A stretch of DNA of 64,000 bases from Proteiniborus ethanoligenes (GCF_900107485.1 NZ_FNQE01000021.1:1-64000), one strand, 5' to 3'; shown: positions 25,369 through 35,610, numbered from the stretch's first letter. Translations and numbers: made by a program. The notes: a model not told the origin generated them from the sequence alone.

Positions 25369-27198
25369 ATGAATGATATAATAGGGATTGACAAAATAAA
25401 AACAAAAATAGAAAATAACAACATGTTAAAAAGTATAATTATTTCTTTATCTTTAGTGTTATTAAGCATTTTAATAATGTCAGTAACCTTTGTTTTTTCA
25501 ACTGCTGTATTTGATCCAGCATTATTTAAGAGCTATTTTTCTGGGAAATGGCTTTTATTGATGAATTTTATACCTATTTTTTTGTTTATGGTACTAATGT
25601 ATTTAATATGGAACAGGATGTGGGCAGCTTATTCAGCTACTAGCTTAATTTTTGTTACTATGTCCTTGGTAAATAAGTTTAAATTAATGTATAGAGATGA
25701 CCCTTTTACATTTATAGATATAAGGCTAGTAAGGGAATCCTTAATAATGGCTAAAAGCTATAGCTTGAAGCCAGGCTCTAGAGTGATTATATTGATAGTA
25801 GGATTGATTTTAGTTGCAGTAGTGTTGAAGCTATTTTTTAAGTTTAAAATCATATCTCCTAAAATTAGAATATCACTTTTAATAGCCTTGATTCTTATGA
25901 GTACTTTAATATTTAATGGCTTTTATTTTAATCCTAAAATATATAATGAAGTGGGAGACAAAACACTAATAAATATATGGGTTCAGTCAGACCAATTTAA
26001 ATCAAAAGGCTTTGTATATCCATTTATATATAGTATTACCTATGCCAAGGAGGTAGAGCTAGAAGGGTACAATGAGAAAAAAGCTGAAAAGGATTTGTTT
26101 AAATATGACTATAAGGGTATACCAGAAGATGAAAGGGTTAATATTATTGCTATAATGCTAGAATCCTATAATGACTTTTCTGAATTTAATGGTGTGGACT
26201 TAGGCATTGATATATACCAAAACTTTCATGAGATACAAAAAGAATCCATACAAGGAAAGCTTGTAACAAATATTTTTGCTGGAGATACTATAAAAACCGA
26301 AAGAGCTTTTATTACGGGATTTTATAATCATCCCAAGTATTTTAAAACTACTAACTCCTTTGCTTGGTATTTTAAAAAGCAGGGATATAAAACTGAAGCA
26401 ATGCACCCGATCACAGGCTCATTTTATAATAGACGCAATGTAAATGAATATTTAGGCTTTGATTCCTTTGAACATTATGATAATAAGTATAAATTCAAGG
26501 AAAAATCAAATTTAGAGGACTGGCATTTCTTTGATTCTATAATAGAAGGCTATGAAAACAATAAAGCTGAAAACAAGCCTTACTTTCATTTTTCAGTAAC
26601 ATACCAAAATCATGGACCTTATTCTAATGAAAGGCTTACAGAAGAAGAATATTTAAAAAATAAAAATCATTATGATGAAGGCACCTATAATATGGTTAAT
26701 AATTATTTTGCAGGCATAAATCAAACAGATAAGGCTTTAAAGAAAATAATTGACTATTTTAGAAATGAAGAAGAACCAACAATAATAATAATTTTTGGAG
26801 ACCATAACCCTTGGTTAGGTAAAGATCATGTAGGGTATGATATGATGAACATTGACTTAGACCTGTCTACAGTAGAAGGATTTAAAAACTATTATCAAAC
26901 TCCTTATATAATCTGGGGAAATAGTGGAGCAAAGAAAATGTTTAATAAGGATTTTATAGGAGAGGGGAATACCATAAGTCCTAATTTCCTTATGCCAGAG
27001 CTTTTTCATTATCTAGGCTGGGAAGGCAATGAATACATGCAGTATTTACTAAATGTTAAAGAAAAATTTGATGTTATGCATAATCTTTATTTCAAAGAAA
27101 ATGGAGAGTTTAAATCAGAATTATCTCAGGAAAATAAAAAGCTCTGGGAAGAGTTCTTAAATGTAGAGCATTATTATAGTCAGAACTTTAAAGAATAA
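25369..27198 (+). CDS. LtaS-like membrane sulfatase (lipoteichoic acid synthase family)
   Basis: Membrane-bound phosphoglycerol transferase or related enzyme acting at the outer face of the membrane. The first about 200 residues hold around five hydrophobic segments; an extracellular sulfatase domain follows from near residue 255 (NIIAIMLES, a metal-binding glutamate region). The likely nucleophile is Thr310 in IKTERAF, which matches the catalytic threonine of LtaS. PYFHFSVTYQNHGPY and IIFGDHNPW are further family motifs. The length of 609 residues is in the LtaS range. The substrate polymer cannot be read from the sequence. A strong terminator follows. Confidence 0.88.
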   Translation: MNDIIGIDKIKTKIENNNMLKSIIISLSLVLLSILIMSVTFVFSTAVFDPALFKSYFSGKWLLLMNFIPIFLFMVLMYLIWNRMWAAYSATSLIFVTMSLVNKFKLMYRDDPFTFIDIRLVRESLIMAKSYSLKPGSRVIILIVGLILVAVVLKLFFKFKIISPKIRISLLIALILMSTLIFNGFYFNPKIYNEVGDKTLINIWVQSDQFKSKGFVYPFIYSITYAKEVELEGYNEKKAEKDLFKYDYKGIPEDERVNIIAIMLESYNDFSEFNGVDLGIDIYQNFHEIQKESIQGKLVTNIFAGDTIKTERAFITGFYNHPKYFKTTNSFAWYFKKQGYKTEAMHPITGSFYNRRNVNEYLGFDSFEHYDNKYKFKEKSNLEDWHFFDSIIEGYENNKAENKPYFHFSVTYQNHGPYSNERLTEEEYLKNKNHYDEGTYNMVNNYFAGINQTDKALKKIIDYFRNEEEPTIIIIFGDHNPWLGKDHVGYDMMNIDLDLSTVEGFKNYYQTPYIIWGNSGAKKMFNKDFIGEGNTISPNFLMPELFHYLGWEGNEYMQYLLNVKEKFDVMHNLYFKENGEFKSELSQENKKLWEEFLNVEHYYSQNFKE

Positions 27199-27207
27199 TC
27201 ACAAATT

Positions 27208-27250
27208 AAGGAAAAGTAAGGGGAATTCTATTTTTACTTTTCCTTTTTTT
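27208..27250 (+). terminator. intrinsic terminator
   Basis: Perfect 12-bp stem, AAGGAAAAGTAA (27208-27219) with TTACTTTTCCTT (27234-27245), followed by a T-run to 27250. It ends the LtaS-like transcript. Confidence 0.9.
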
Positions 27251-27359
27251 ATACATTCAATTCATAAATAGATGGAACAAAATAGGGACTTATTACGTCA
27301 ATAAAATGAATAGTAGAATATTTAACATAAAACATATATATACAAAGGGAGGTGCCCTA

Positions 27360-28088
27360 TTGTATTTAGACAAAAAACAGAAGATAATCATATATTCTGT
27401 TTCTTTATCTATAATAATTGGAATAATCATAGTGAAATATAATGTGAATAAAAGTCCTCTAAGCTTGGATTTAAACAAGAATCAAAGGCTAATAGACTAT
27501 ACTTATAATGATAAATGGCTTTTTTCTATTATAGAAGACAAAGAAATAGATAATACCAAAACCTATATTTATATATATAAAGGGGAAGTATCTTCTAATA
27601 AGATAAACTGGCATAAGATAGCTCAATATGATTTTACTGAGGTTCTACCCTGGAAGATTGAAATAGGGAGTATTGACTATACAGATGGTTTACAGGTAAT
27701 CATGGCTGTTAACAAAAGTACTCATTTTGACAAAGAACAAAGAGATAGACTTTTTGTATTCAACTGGGATGGAGAAAAGCTTTATAAAAAATGGACAGGA
27801 TCAAGGCTAGGCTACAATTTAAAGGACTTTTATATTATGGATTTTTTAGATATTAAAGGAGATGAATTAGTAGCCATTGATGTAAATGCTAATGGAGAAG
27901 AAAGAATATTAGTTTACTATTGGATGGATTTTGGATTTTTACTTTTAGCTCAGAGCGAGTTTTATAGCAGTATAAAAGAGGTAAAATACATAGATAATAA
28001 TATATTAGAGCTAATATACATAGAAAAGGGGAAAAAGTTTAAATCTAAGGTGTCCGTTAGAAATGGATGGCTTTTAGAAGCCGATTAA
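27360..28088 (+). CDS. membrane-anchored protein of unknown function
   Basis: I do not recognise the family. The protein has a short basic start, one hydrophobic segment (about residues 8-25, IIIYSVSLSIIIGIIIV), and then about 210 residues outside the membrane with many aromatic and beta-strand-like stretches (for example LFVFNWDGEKLYKKW). This resembles propeller or VCBS-like domains, but I cannot assign one. The start is taken as TTG at 27360 because GGGAGG (27347-27352) lies seven bases before it; an in-frame ATG at 27306 has no such site. It is followed after 16 bases by the DUF3160 lipoprotein gene, so the two are probably co-transcribed. Confidence 0.7.
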   Translation: MYLDKKQKIIIYSVSLSIIIGIIIVKYNVNKSPLSLDLNKNQRLIDYTYNDKWLFSIIEDKEIDNTKTYIYIYKGEVSSNKINWHKIAQYDFTEVLPWKIEIGSIDYTDGLQVIMAVNKSTHFDKEQRDRLFVFNWDGEKLYKKWTGSRLGYNLKDFYIMDFLDIKGDELVAIDVNANGEERILVYYWMDFGFLLLAQSEFYSSIKEVKYIDNNILELIYIEKGKKFKSKVSVRNGWLLEAD

Positions 28089-28104
28089 AAGGGGAGGAAT
28101 AACT

Positions 28105-30369
28105 GTGAGAAGATTGTCTTTATGCTTAATAATAATTATGGTAATGAGCAGTTTTTTAGTAGGTTGCAATAATGAAAATGTTATTAATCCAGGAGAAGGG
28201 CCTATAAATAAAGAAGAAGCTCCAAAAGGTAAGCAATCTAGTATAGACTGGACGATTCCAGAGGAGATACACAATATCCACATACCTTACAATCCAACCG
28301 CATATGAGGCAAAGGTACTTCCCTATACTATTGCAGAGGATTTATCAAATATTGAAAACATAAATCAATTTTCAGGGTTTACTCATGAACAAAAGAAGAT
28401 GCTTTCTAAAAATGGCTTTGTTGTACTACCTAGTAGAGATACAAAAATCTACTATGCATACGAAGAAAATGAATATCTTGGTGTACCAAATTTCGTTACT
28501 ACAGACTCAGTACTACACTTATACCATCAGTTTTTTGACAAATCACTTATATTCCTTGAAGGAGAAATATTGTATAAGGATTTAGAGGCATTGACAGATA
28601 GAATGCTTATTAAATCTATAGAGCTACTTAATGAAATAAAGGATGAAGAGCTAAAGGATATTCAGAAAAGCAATATAGCTTATTTTCTAATAGCTAAAAT
28701 GCTTTTAGAAGGAGATTCAAATATAGAGGTTTCCTTAGACGAGGGTATAATGGCTTTAGCAAATAGTGAATATGCACTTATCCAAGAAGCTGGTGGCTAT
28801 GGGGACTCGCCTTTATTTCACATTAAGCTAGATTATTCACAATTCATAGTAAGGGGACATTATACGAGAAATGAAAATCTTGAAAAATTCTTTAAGACAA
28901 TGATGTGGTATGGATTTACTCCTATTGAGCTAATGAATCTTAGAACGGAGGAGCTATATTATGAAAATACCATAAAGGCATTATTAATGACTTATACTGC
29001 ATTTAGAGAATATGAAGGCTACAATGATATTAAAGCATGGAATAATATATATGAGCCAACTGGATTTTATGTAGGACAATCAGATGATATAAACCTTTTA
29101 GATATAAAGGATATGATTATTGGGGTATTTGGTGAAGATGTAGATATAAATAAAATCATTGATAAAGCCTATTATGATAAAATACACCAAGGAGTAAAAG
29201 ATTTAAGAAAAGCCGAAATAGTTGGAAGCTTCATGACAAAGGATGAAACTAAAAGCTTTAAGTTTATGGGACAGAGATATATTTTAGATGGGTATATTAT
29301 GCAGGAATTAATGGATGTATATTATAGACCTGTTCCTAATGGATTAGATGTAATGGGAGTATTAGGTAGTAAATATGGGGAAGACCTGTTATTTAAATTC
29401 TATGAGCCTCAGAAGCAATGGAGCTTATACGCGGAAAGATACAATCATTTGAAAGCAGAGATTGAAAGCTATTCAGATGAACTATGGCAAAAAAATCTAT
29501 ATAATGGCTGGCTTTGGTCAATTCAAAAACAATTAACTGAATTCCACAAAGACTCTGGTATGCCAATATTTATGACAAATGATTCTTGGAAGAGTAAATC
29601 GTTGAATACAGCTTTATCGAGCTATGCAGAGCTAAAGCATGATACGGTATTATATGGTAAACAGCCTGTTGCTGAAATGGGAGGACCATTAGAGTTTGCA
29701 GATCAGCATTATGTAGAGCCTAATATAGAATTATATGATACATTACTCTGGTTAATGAAGTACACTGTAGAAAACCTAGAAGCAAGAGGATTGTTAAATG
29801 ACAGCTTAAAAGAAGGAAGCAAAGAGTATATTAAGCTACTTGAGCTTTTAAAATCTACTTCTCAGAAAGAGCTTGATAATGAACCTCTTTCTGAGGATGA
29901 AAAAATGAACCTATTATGGATTGGTGGAGTAATGGAAAATATAATAAACTGCTACACCTATGGTAGTGTATCTAAGGAAGAACTACTTAATGGAGCATAT
30001 CCAATAGAAAAAAGTGCAATGCTCATATCAGATGTGGCTACAGTCCCTAATCATCATTATTTAAGTATGGGAACAGGGTATTTTGATCACATATATGTAG
30101 TTGTACCTGTTGAAGATAAATTATATTTAACTAGAGGGTCAGTATATTCTTATTATGAATTCCTTAGCGACAAACGATTAACTGATGAAGAATGGTGGGA
30201 GCTTCATGGACTTAAAACCATAAAGGATTCAGGCTTTGAATACTTAGAATATGGAGAACCATCTAGCAAATTACCAGCTCAGCCTTTCTGGGTAAGCACA
30301 TTTAAATCTAAAACTAATAATGTAGACATAGAGCCTTTAGAGGTTGATTGGGAAAAATTAAATGAATAA
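28105..30369 (+). CDS. DUF3160 family lipoprotein
   Basis: Large secreted lipoprotein of 754 residues. The signal peptide ends in the lipobox LVGC (cysteine near residue 21). The mature part resembles the DUF3160 family, whose members are about 700-800 residues and of unknown function: VPNFVTTDSVLHLYHQFFD near residue 125, MPIFMTNDSWKSKSLNTAL near residue 490, and YGSVYSYYEFL-like elements near the end. The start is GTG at 28105 with GGGGAGG seven bases upstream. It sits behind a membrane-anchored protein gene and probably works at the cell surface. No enzymatic motif was recognised. Confidence 0.82.
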   Translation: MRRLSLCLIIIMVMSSFLVGCNNENVINPGEGPINKEEAPKGKQSSIDWTIPEEIHNIHIPYNPTAYEAKVLPYTIAEDLSNIENINQFSGFTHEQKKMLSKNGFVVLPSRDTKIYYAYEENEYLGVPNFVTTDSVLHLYHQFFDKSLIFLEGEILYKDLEALTDRMLIKSIELLNEIKDEELKDIQKSNIAYFLIAKMLLEGDSNIEVSLDEGIMALANSEYALIQEAGGYGDSPLFHIKLDYSQFIVRGHYTRNENLEKFFKTMMWYGFTPIELMNLRTEELYYENTIKALLMTYTAFREYEGYNDIKAWNNIYEPTGFYVGQSDDINLLDIKDMIIGVFGEDVDINKIIDKAYYDKIHQGVKDLRKAEIVGSFMTKDETKSFKFMGQRYILDGYIMQELMDVYYRPVPNGLDVMGVLGSKYGEDLLFKFYEPQKQWSLYAERYNHLKAEIESYSDELWQKNLYNGWLWSIQKQLTEFHKDSGMPIFMTNDSWKSKSLNTALSSYAELKHDTVLYGKQPVAEMGGPLEFADQHYVEPNIELYDTLLWLMKYTVENLEARGLLNDSLKEGSKEYIKLLELLKSTSQKELDNEPLSEDEKMNLLWIGGVMENIINCYTYGSVSKEELLNGAYPIEKSAMLISDVATVPNHHYLSMGTGYFDHIYVVVPVEDKLYLTRGSVYSYYEFLSDKRLTDEEWWELHGLKTIKDSGFEYLEYGEPSSKLPAQPFWVSTFKSKTNNVDIEPLEVDWEKLNE

Positions 30370-30406
30370 CTTTAAAATCCACCTATGCAGGTGGATTTTA
30401 AAGTTA
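30367..30406 (+). terminator. 17-bp perfect hairpin, intrinsic terminator
   Basis: The arms 30367-30383 and 30390-30406 are perfect complements around the six-base loop TATGCA. The left arm contains the stop codon of the DUF3160 gene. Four T residues lie within the right arm but there is no long T-run after it. Confidence 0.75.
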
Positions 30407-30494
30407 ATATGTTTAATGATTTTATTCATGCCAAACATAACAATATTACTATAGTTTTTTAACTAAAATCATTCATAATGATAATAAATATCAT

Positions 30495-30523
30495 TTGCTA
30501 GTTTTTATCAAATGTTGTATAAT
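30495..30523 (+). promoter_or_regulatory. sigma-A promoter for the S4 paralogue
   Basis: A -35 box TTGCTA (30495-30500), a 17-base spacer and a perfect -10 box TATAAT (30518-30523) lie 52 bases before the start codon. Confidence 0.8.
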
Positions 30524-30575
30524 AATTATTGGCTGCTGGATTCAATTATATTAATATTTCAAGGAGGAATTATAT

Positions 30576-31154
30576 TTGGCAAGACCAATGGGTCCAAGAT
30601 TTAAAATTGTAAGACGTCTTGGCGTAAATGTATTTAATCACCCAAAAGCTCTAAAAAGAGGAGCTAAACAACAGTCAAAACAATCCGATTATGGAAAGCA
30701 GCTAATGGAGAAGCAAAAGTTAAAGGCATATTACGGAATGTTAGAAAAACAATTTAAAATATATGTAGATGAGGCGCTATCCTCTCCTGGAAATCCTGGA
30801 GAAAACCTAGTCCAAAGGCTAGAGTGCCGTTTAGACAATTTAACTTATAGACTAGGCTTTGCATCTACCTTAAGACAAGCTAGACAAATGGTGGTTCATG
30901 GTCATATACTTGTAAATGAGAGGAAAACAAATATACCTTCATACAAGGTGAAGGTGGGAGACGAACTTTCATTAAGAGAAAAATCAAGAAATAACGAAAT
31001 GTTCGTAGAAAACTTTAAAAGCAATGAACTGTATTTAAACTATCTTCAAAAAGATATAGAGAGCTTTTCAGGAAAGCTAATAGCTATACCTAAAAGAGAA
31101 GAAGTACCTATAGAAGTTGTAGATTCATATATTATAGAGCTTTATTCTAAATAA
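30576..31154 (+). CDS. rpsD: 30S ribosomal protein S4, cysteine-free paralogue
   Basis: Ribosomal small-subunit assembly protein S4, 192 residues. The central S4 RNA-binding domain is clear (RLDNLTYRLGFASTLRQARQ near residues 87-106, then VVHGHILVN). The N terminus (MARPMGPRFKIVRRLG) lacks the cysteines that bind zinc in many bacterial S4 proteins. The gene stands alone, outside the usual ribosomal operon with rpsM, rpsK and rpoA, and has its own promoter and terminator. It is therefore probably a second, zinc-independent copy; whether a cysteine-containing copy exists elsewhere cannot be seen here. The start is TTG at 30576, eight bases after AAGGAGG. Confidence 0.93.
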   Translation: MARPMGPRFKIVRRLGVNVFNHPKALKRGAKQQSKQSDYGKQLMEKQKLKAYYGMLEKQFKIYVDEALSSPGNPGENLVQRLECRLDNLTYRLGFASTLRQARQMVVHGHILVNERKTNIPSYKVKVGDELSLREKSRNNEMFVENFKSNELYLNYLQKDIESFSGKLIAIPKREEVPIEVVDSYIIELYSK

Positions 31155-31162
31155 AATCAACC

Positions 31163-31188
31163 TAAGACTCCATAACAATGGAGTCTTA
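31163..31188 (+). terminator. intrinsic terminator after rpsD
   Basis: TAAGACTCCAT (31163-31173) pairs perfectly with ATGGAGTCTTA (31178-31188) around a four-base loop, then an A/T-rich stretch. The remaining 206 bases before the next gene show nothing distinct. Confidence 0.85.
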
Positions 31189-31394
31189 ATTTATATATTT
31201 TAGATATTTTTCTTAGGGTTTATGTAGCATTGAAAAGCTAAAAATGATATAACTATAGATAGTATTAAAGTAGAATCAAGTGAAATAATAGCTTTAGTCA
31301 TATAATCGCAGATAGTATGGGGAGTTGACCTTTTGAGAGAGTCCTATACTTCCTATCAAGATTAAGCTTTATATTAAAATAAAGGAATGATTAG

Positions 31395-33332
31395 ATGTTT
31401 CAATTTTTACCTATAAATAAACAGGATATGGAAGAAAGAGGCTGGGAGCAGCTAGATTTTATACTGATTACAGGAGATGCGTATGTAGACCATCCTTCCT
31501 TTGGAGCAGCAATAATTGGAAGATTATTGGAAAGCGAAGGGTTTAAAGTAGGCATAATAGCTCAGCCTGAATGGACAAATATTAGGGACTTTAAAAAGCT
31601 AGGTGAGCCTAGGCTTGCTTTTTTAGTTACTGGTGGCAATATTGATTCTATGGTAAATCACTATACAGTAGCTAAGAGAAAAAGGCGACAGGATGCATAT
31701 TCACCCGGAGGAGAGATGGGTCTTCGACCAGATAGAGCGACCATAGTCTATAGCAATAGGATAAAGGAAGCCTATAGCCATGTACCTATAATATTAGGTG
31801 GCATAGAGGCTAGCCTTAGAAGACTTGCACATTATGATTATTGGGATAATAAGATAAGACGTTCTATATTATTAGACTCTAAAGCAGATTTATTGGTTTA
31901 TGGCATGGGGGAAAAACAAATAGTAGATATAGCTCATGGATTAGAAAACGGCATAGATATCCATTATTTAAATTTTATTAAAGGAACAGTGTATAAAACT
32001 AAAAGTATAGACCATATACATGAAGGTGTTTTACTTCCATCCTATGATGAAATAATAGAATCGAAAAAGAAATACGCAGAAAGCTTTATAGCTCAGCATA
32101 ACAACATGGATTCAATATGGGGAAAAACATTAATAGAGCCATATAGAGATATATATGTAGTAGAAAATCCACCTGCTAAACCAATGGAGCAATCAGAACT
32201 AGACAGAACATATTCATTACCATATATGAGAGCCTATCACCCAATATATGAGAAGGCAGGAGGAATACCTGCAGTAGAGGAAGTGAAATTTAGTATAATT
32301 AGCAATAGAGGCTGCTTTGGAAGCTGTAGCTTTTGTGCACTTACCTTTCATCAGGGAAGAGTACTGCAATCTAGAAGCCACATATCTATAATAACAGAAG
32401 CAGAAAAAATCGTCTGGGAGCCAGATTTCAAGGGCTATATACATGATGTAGGAGGTCCGACGGCTAATTTTAGACATAGAGCATGTGACAAGCAAGTAAA
32501 GCATGGTGTATGTAAGGATAAGCAATGTCTTTTTCCAGAGCCATGTAAGCAATTAAAAATAGATCATAAGGATTATTTAAGTCTTTTACGAAAACTTAGA
32601 GGGCTGCCTAATGTAAAAAAAGTATTTATTCGTTCAGGAATAAGATACGATTATTTAATACATGATAAGGATGATGAGTTTTTTAGAGAACTATGTCAGC
32701 ATCATGTAAGTGGACAGCTAAAAGTAGCTCCAGAGCACATTTCACCAAATGTTTTAGAAAAAATGGGCAAGCCAAATAAAGAAGTGTATAATAGCTTCGT
32801 GAAAAAATACAAAAAGATAAACAAAGATCTAGGCCTAAATCAATTTATAGTACCATATTTAATGTCTAGTCATCCTGGGTCTACATTAAAAGAAGCAGTA
32901 GAGTTAGCAGAGTATTTGAGAGATTTAGGATATATGCCAGAACAGGTGCAAGACTTCTATCCAACACCTGGAACACTATCTACATGCATGTACTATACAG
33001 ACTTAGACCCTAGAACCATGAAGGAAGTATATGTGCCTAAAAACCCACGTGAAAAAGCAATGCAAAGAGCACTTATTCAATACAGAAATCCTAAAAATTA
33101 TGAATTAGTACATGAAGCACTTATAAAGGCAGACAGAAAGGATTTAATAGGCTATGGAGAGAAATGCTTAATATGGCCTAGAAAAAAAGAAAATGAAGGA
33201 AAAGACAATAGAGATAGAAAAAATATTAAAGGAAAAGATTCAACAAAAAGCAAGAAATATAAAGGAGTAAAGTACAAGACTAAGAGTAGCACTAAACCAG
33301 ATAAAAGCACTAGTAGAAGAAAGAAAAAATAG
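31395..33332 (+). CDS. YgiQ family radical SAM protein
   Basis: Radical SAM protein of the UPF0313/YgiQ family, 645 residues, function not established. The N terminus ([20 protein letters not shown] near residues 26-45) resembles a cobalamin-binding-like domain. The radical SAM cluster cysteines are Cys307, Cys311 and Cys314 in [10 protein letters not shown]. Further conserved stretches are [10 protein letters not shown] near 352 and [19 protein letters not shown] near 520. The last about 45 residues are a lysine- and serine-rich tail that is probably disordered. It stands as a single gene between rpsD and typA. Confidence 0.92.
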   Translation: MFQFLPINKQDMEERGWEQLDFILITGDAYVDHPSFGAAIIGRLLESEGFKVGIIAQPEWTNIRDFKKLGEPRLAFLVTGGNIDSMVNHYTVAKRKRRQDAYSPGGEMGLRPDRATIVYSNRIKEAYSHVPIILGGIEASLRRLAHYDYWDNKIRRSILLDSKADLLVYGMGEKQIVDIAHGLENGIDIHYLNFIKGTVYKTKSIDHIHEGVLLPSYDEIIESKKKYAESFIAQHNNMDSIWGKTLIEPYRDIYVVENPPAKPMEQSELDRTYSLPYMRAYHPIYEKAGGIPAVEEVKFSIISNRGCFGSCSFCALTFHQGRVLQSRSHISIITEAEKIVWEPDFKGYIHDVGGPTANFRHRACDKQVKHGVCKDKQCLFPEPCKQLKIDHKDYLSLLRKLRGLPNVKKVFIRSGIRYDYLIHDKDDEFFRELCQHHVSGQLKVAPEHISPNVLEKMGKPNKEVYNSFVKKYKKINKDLGLNQFIVPYLMSSHPGSTLKEAVELAEYLRDLGYMPEQVQDFYPTPGTLSTCMYYTDLDPRTMKEVYVPKNPREKAMQRALIQYRNPKNYELVHEALIKADRKDLIGYGEKCLIWPRKKENEGKDNRDRKNIKGKDSTKSKKYKGVKYKTKSSTKPDKSTSRRKKK

Positions 33333-33405
33333 TTAATACTGAATAGAGGAAACTAATATTTAGGAAAGGCAGCTTCTTTAAATTACATTTTAGAGTATAA
33401 TTTTC

Positions 33406-33433
33406 TTGATTTCTACACTCGTTGTGATAGAAT
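33406..33433 (+). promoter_or_regulatory. probable sigma-A promoter for typA
   Basis: TTGATT (33406-33411), a 16-base spacer and TAGAAT (33428-33433) lie 40 bases before the GTG start. A second possible -10 (TATAAT, 33396-33401) lacks a good -35. Confidence 0.5.
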
Positions 33434-33473
33434 ATTTTTTGTTGAAATTTTTTAATTGGAAAGAGGAGTAATA

Positions 33474-35297
33474 GTGAAAACAAAAAGAGAAGATATAAGA
33501 AATCTAGCTATAATTGCCCACGTTGATCATGGAAAAACTACACTTGTAGATCAGCTTTTAAGACAAAGTGGAATATTTAGAGAAAACCAAGTAGTACACG
33601 ACAGGGTCATGGACTCAAATGACCTAGAAAGAGAAAGAGGCATAACAATATTATCAAAAAACACAGCAGTTTATTATAAAGATACAAAGATTAATATTAT
33701 AGATACACCTGGACATGCTGATTTTGGTGGAGAGGTAGAGCGTGTTCTTAAAATGGTAAATGGTGTAATCCTAGTTGTAGATGCTTTTGAAGGTGCTATG
33801 CCACAGACTAAGTTTGTATTGAAAAAGGCTTTAGAATTAAACCTGCCAGTAATAGTATGTATAAATAAAGTAGATAGACCAGAAGCAAGACCTAATGAAG
33901 TTATAGATGAAGTGTTAGATTTATTTATTGAGCTAGGTGCAGACGAAAGTCAGCTAGAATGTCCATTTGTATTTGCATCTGCAAAAAGTGGAACAGCCTC
34001 ATTAGACATGAACTCACAAAAGGACAACATGGAGGATTTATTTGAAACAATAGTGAAATATATCCCAGCACCAGAGGGTGAAAAAGATGAACCTCTTCAA
34101 GTCCTCATATCTACCATTGATTATAATGAATATGTAGGTAGAATAGGTATTGGAAAGGTTGAAAGAGGTAGCATTAAAGTAAACGAACCAGTGGTCATAG
34201 TAAACTATCTAGAGCCAGAAACAGTTAAAAAAGTAAAAATAACTAAAGTTTATGAATTCGAGGGGCTAAATAGAGTTGAAGTGGAAAGTGCTAACATAGG
34301 AAGCATAATCGCAGTATCAGGAGTTGAGGGCATACACATAGGAGATACTATATGTGCACCTGAAAATCCAGAGCCACTTCCTTTTATTAAAATATCCGAA
34401 CCGACTATAGCCATGACATTTTCTGTTAACAATAGTCCCTTTGCAGGACAGGAAGGAAAATTCGTAACCTCAAGGCAAATTAGAGAAAGACTTTTCAAAG
34501 AGTTAAATACAGATGTAAGCCTAAGGATAGAAGAAACAGATTTAACTGATTCCTTTAAAGTATCAGGTAGAGGGGAGCTTCATCTTTCAATACTAATAGA
34601 AACCATGAGAAGAGAAGGCTACGAATTCCAAGTATCAAAGCCAGAGGTTCTATATAGAACCATTGATGGTAAAAGGCATGAGCCTATAGAAAGGGTTACA
34701 ATAGATGTGCCTGAGGAATTTGTTGGTTCAGTCATAGAAAAGCTAGGACAAAGAAAAGGTGAATTAGTAACCATGACTCCATCTAATGGAGGATATACTA
34801 GGCTAGAATTTTTAATACCTGCTAGAGGTCTTATTGGCTATCGTTCAGAGTTCATGACCGATACCCGAGGTAATGGTATATTAAACTCAGTATTTGAAGG
34901 ATACCAGCCTTATAAAGGAGATATACCTAGAAGACCACAGGGCTCATTAGTAGCTTTTGAATCTGGAGAGGCTGTAACATATGGGCTTTATGCAGCACAG
35001 GAAAGAGGAATACTCTTTATTACACCAGGAACTAAGGTATATGCAGGTATGGTAGTAGGACAAAATGCAAAGTCTGGAGATATAGAAGTAAATGTATGTA
35101 GAAAAAAACAGCTTACAAATACTAGAGCGTCTGGGTCAGATGATGCATTAAGACTTTCACCACCTAAGATTATGAGTCTTGAAGAAGCATTAGAATTCAT
35201 CGAAAATGATGAGCTCTTGGAGATTACTCCAGAAAGCATTAGAGTAAGAAAAAGCATATTAGACAGCAATTTAAGATATAAATCCAATAGAAAATAG
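33474..35297 (+). CDS. typA: ribosome-associated GTPase TypA/BipA
   Basis: Translational GTPase related to EF-G, involved in ribosome assembly and stress adaptation. G1 AHVDHGKTT lies near residues 15-23, the switch region ERERGITIL near 57, G3 DTPGHADFGGEVER near 75, and G4 NKVDRPEA near 130. A C-terminal TypA-specific part contains RGLIGYRSEFMTDTRG near 460. The start is taken as GTG at 33474, five bases after GAGGAG, giving 607 residues, the usual length. The longer in-frame TTG at 33456 lies upstream of that site. Confidence 0.96.
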   Translation: MKTKREDIRNLAIIAHVDHGKTTLVDQLLRQSGIFRENQVVHDRVMDSNDLERERGITILSKNTAVYYKDTKINIIDTPGHADFGGEVERVLKMVNGVILVVDAFEGAMPQTKFVLKKALELNLPVIVCINKVDRPEARPNEVIDEVLDLFIELGADESQLECPFVFASAKSGTASLDMNSQKDNMEDLFETIVKYIPAPEGEKDEPLQVLISTIDYNEYVGRIGIGKVERGSIKVNEPVVIVNYLEPETVKKVKITKVYEFEGLNRVEVESANIGSIIAVSGVEGIHIGDTICAPENPEPLPFIKISEPTIAMTFSVNNSPFAGQEGKFVTSRQIRERLFKELNTDVSLRIEETDLTDSFKVSGRGELHLSILIETMRREGYEFQVSKPEVLYRTIDGKRHEPIERVTIDVPEEFVGSVIEKLGQRKGELVTMTPSNGGYTRLEFLIPARGLIGYRSEFMTDTRGNGILNSVFEGYQPYKGDIPRRPQGSLVAFESGEAVTYGLYAAQERGILFITPGTKVYAGMVVGQNAKSGDIEVNVCRKKQLTNTRASGSDDALRLSPPKIMSLEEALEFIENDELLEITPESIRVRKSILDSNLRYKSNRK

Positions 35298-35333
35298 ACA
35301 ATAGAGTATATTGAGAATTTATTCATACAGACT

Positions 35334-35369
35334 AAACCATAGTAGATTTTCCTATACTATGGTTTTTTT
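35334..35369 (+). terminator. intrinsic terminator after typA
   Basis: AAACCATAGTA (35334-35344) pairs with TACTATGGTTT (35355-35365), followed by a T-run. Confidence 0.9.
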
Positions 35370-35370
35370 A

Positions 35371-35610
35371 TGACCTAACCCGATTTCCTGAATGCTTTTA
35401 TCAGGAAATCGCTGGTAGGTCAAACGCAACGAGAACCAAATTTATGCGAGCGATAGCGAGCAAATAAATTTGATTTTCGAGACTGCGGCAAATGACCTAA
35501 CCCGATTTCCTGAATGCATTTATCAGGAAATCGTTGGTAGGTCAAACGCAACGAGAACCAAATTTATGCGAGCGATAGCGAGCAAATAAATTTGATTTTC
35601 GAGACTGCGG
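35371..35610. repeat. tandem direct repeat, 118-bp unit, 122-bp period
   Basis: Two copies (35371-35488 and 35493-35610) are separated by CAAA and differ at only two positions. Each unit contains an inverted repeat, CGATTTCCTGA with TCAGGAAATCG, flanked by GACCTA/TAGGTC. A second part has CAAATTTAT and AAATAAATTTG arms around GCGAGCGATAGCGAGC. Each ends in GAGACTGCGG. The unit is richer in G and C than its surroundings and has no coding frame. It may be a small non-autonomous mobile repeat or a repeated structured RNA. No further copy was seen in this window. Confidence 0.9.

Noticed and set aside
35371-35610. CRISPR array
   Set aside because: Only two long units, with a four-base spacer and no cas genes.
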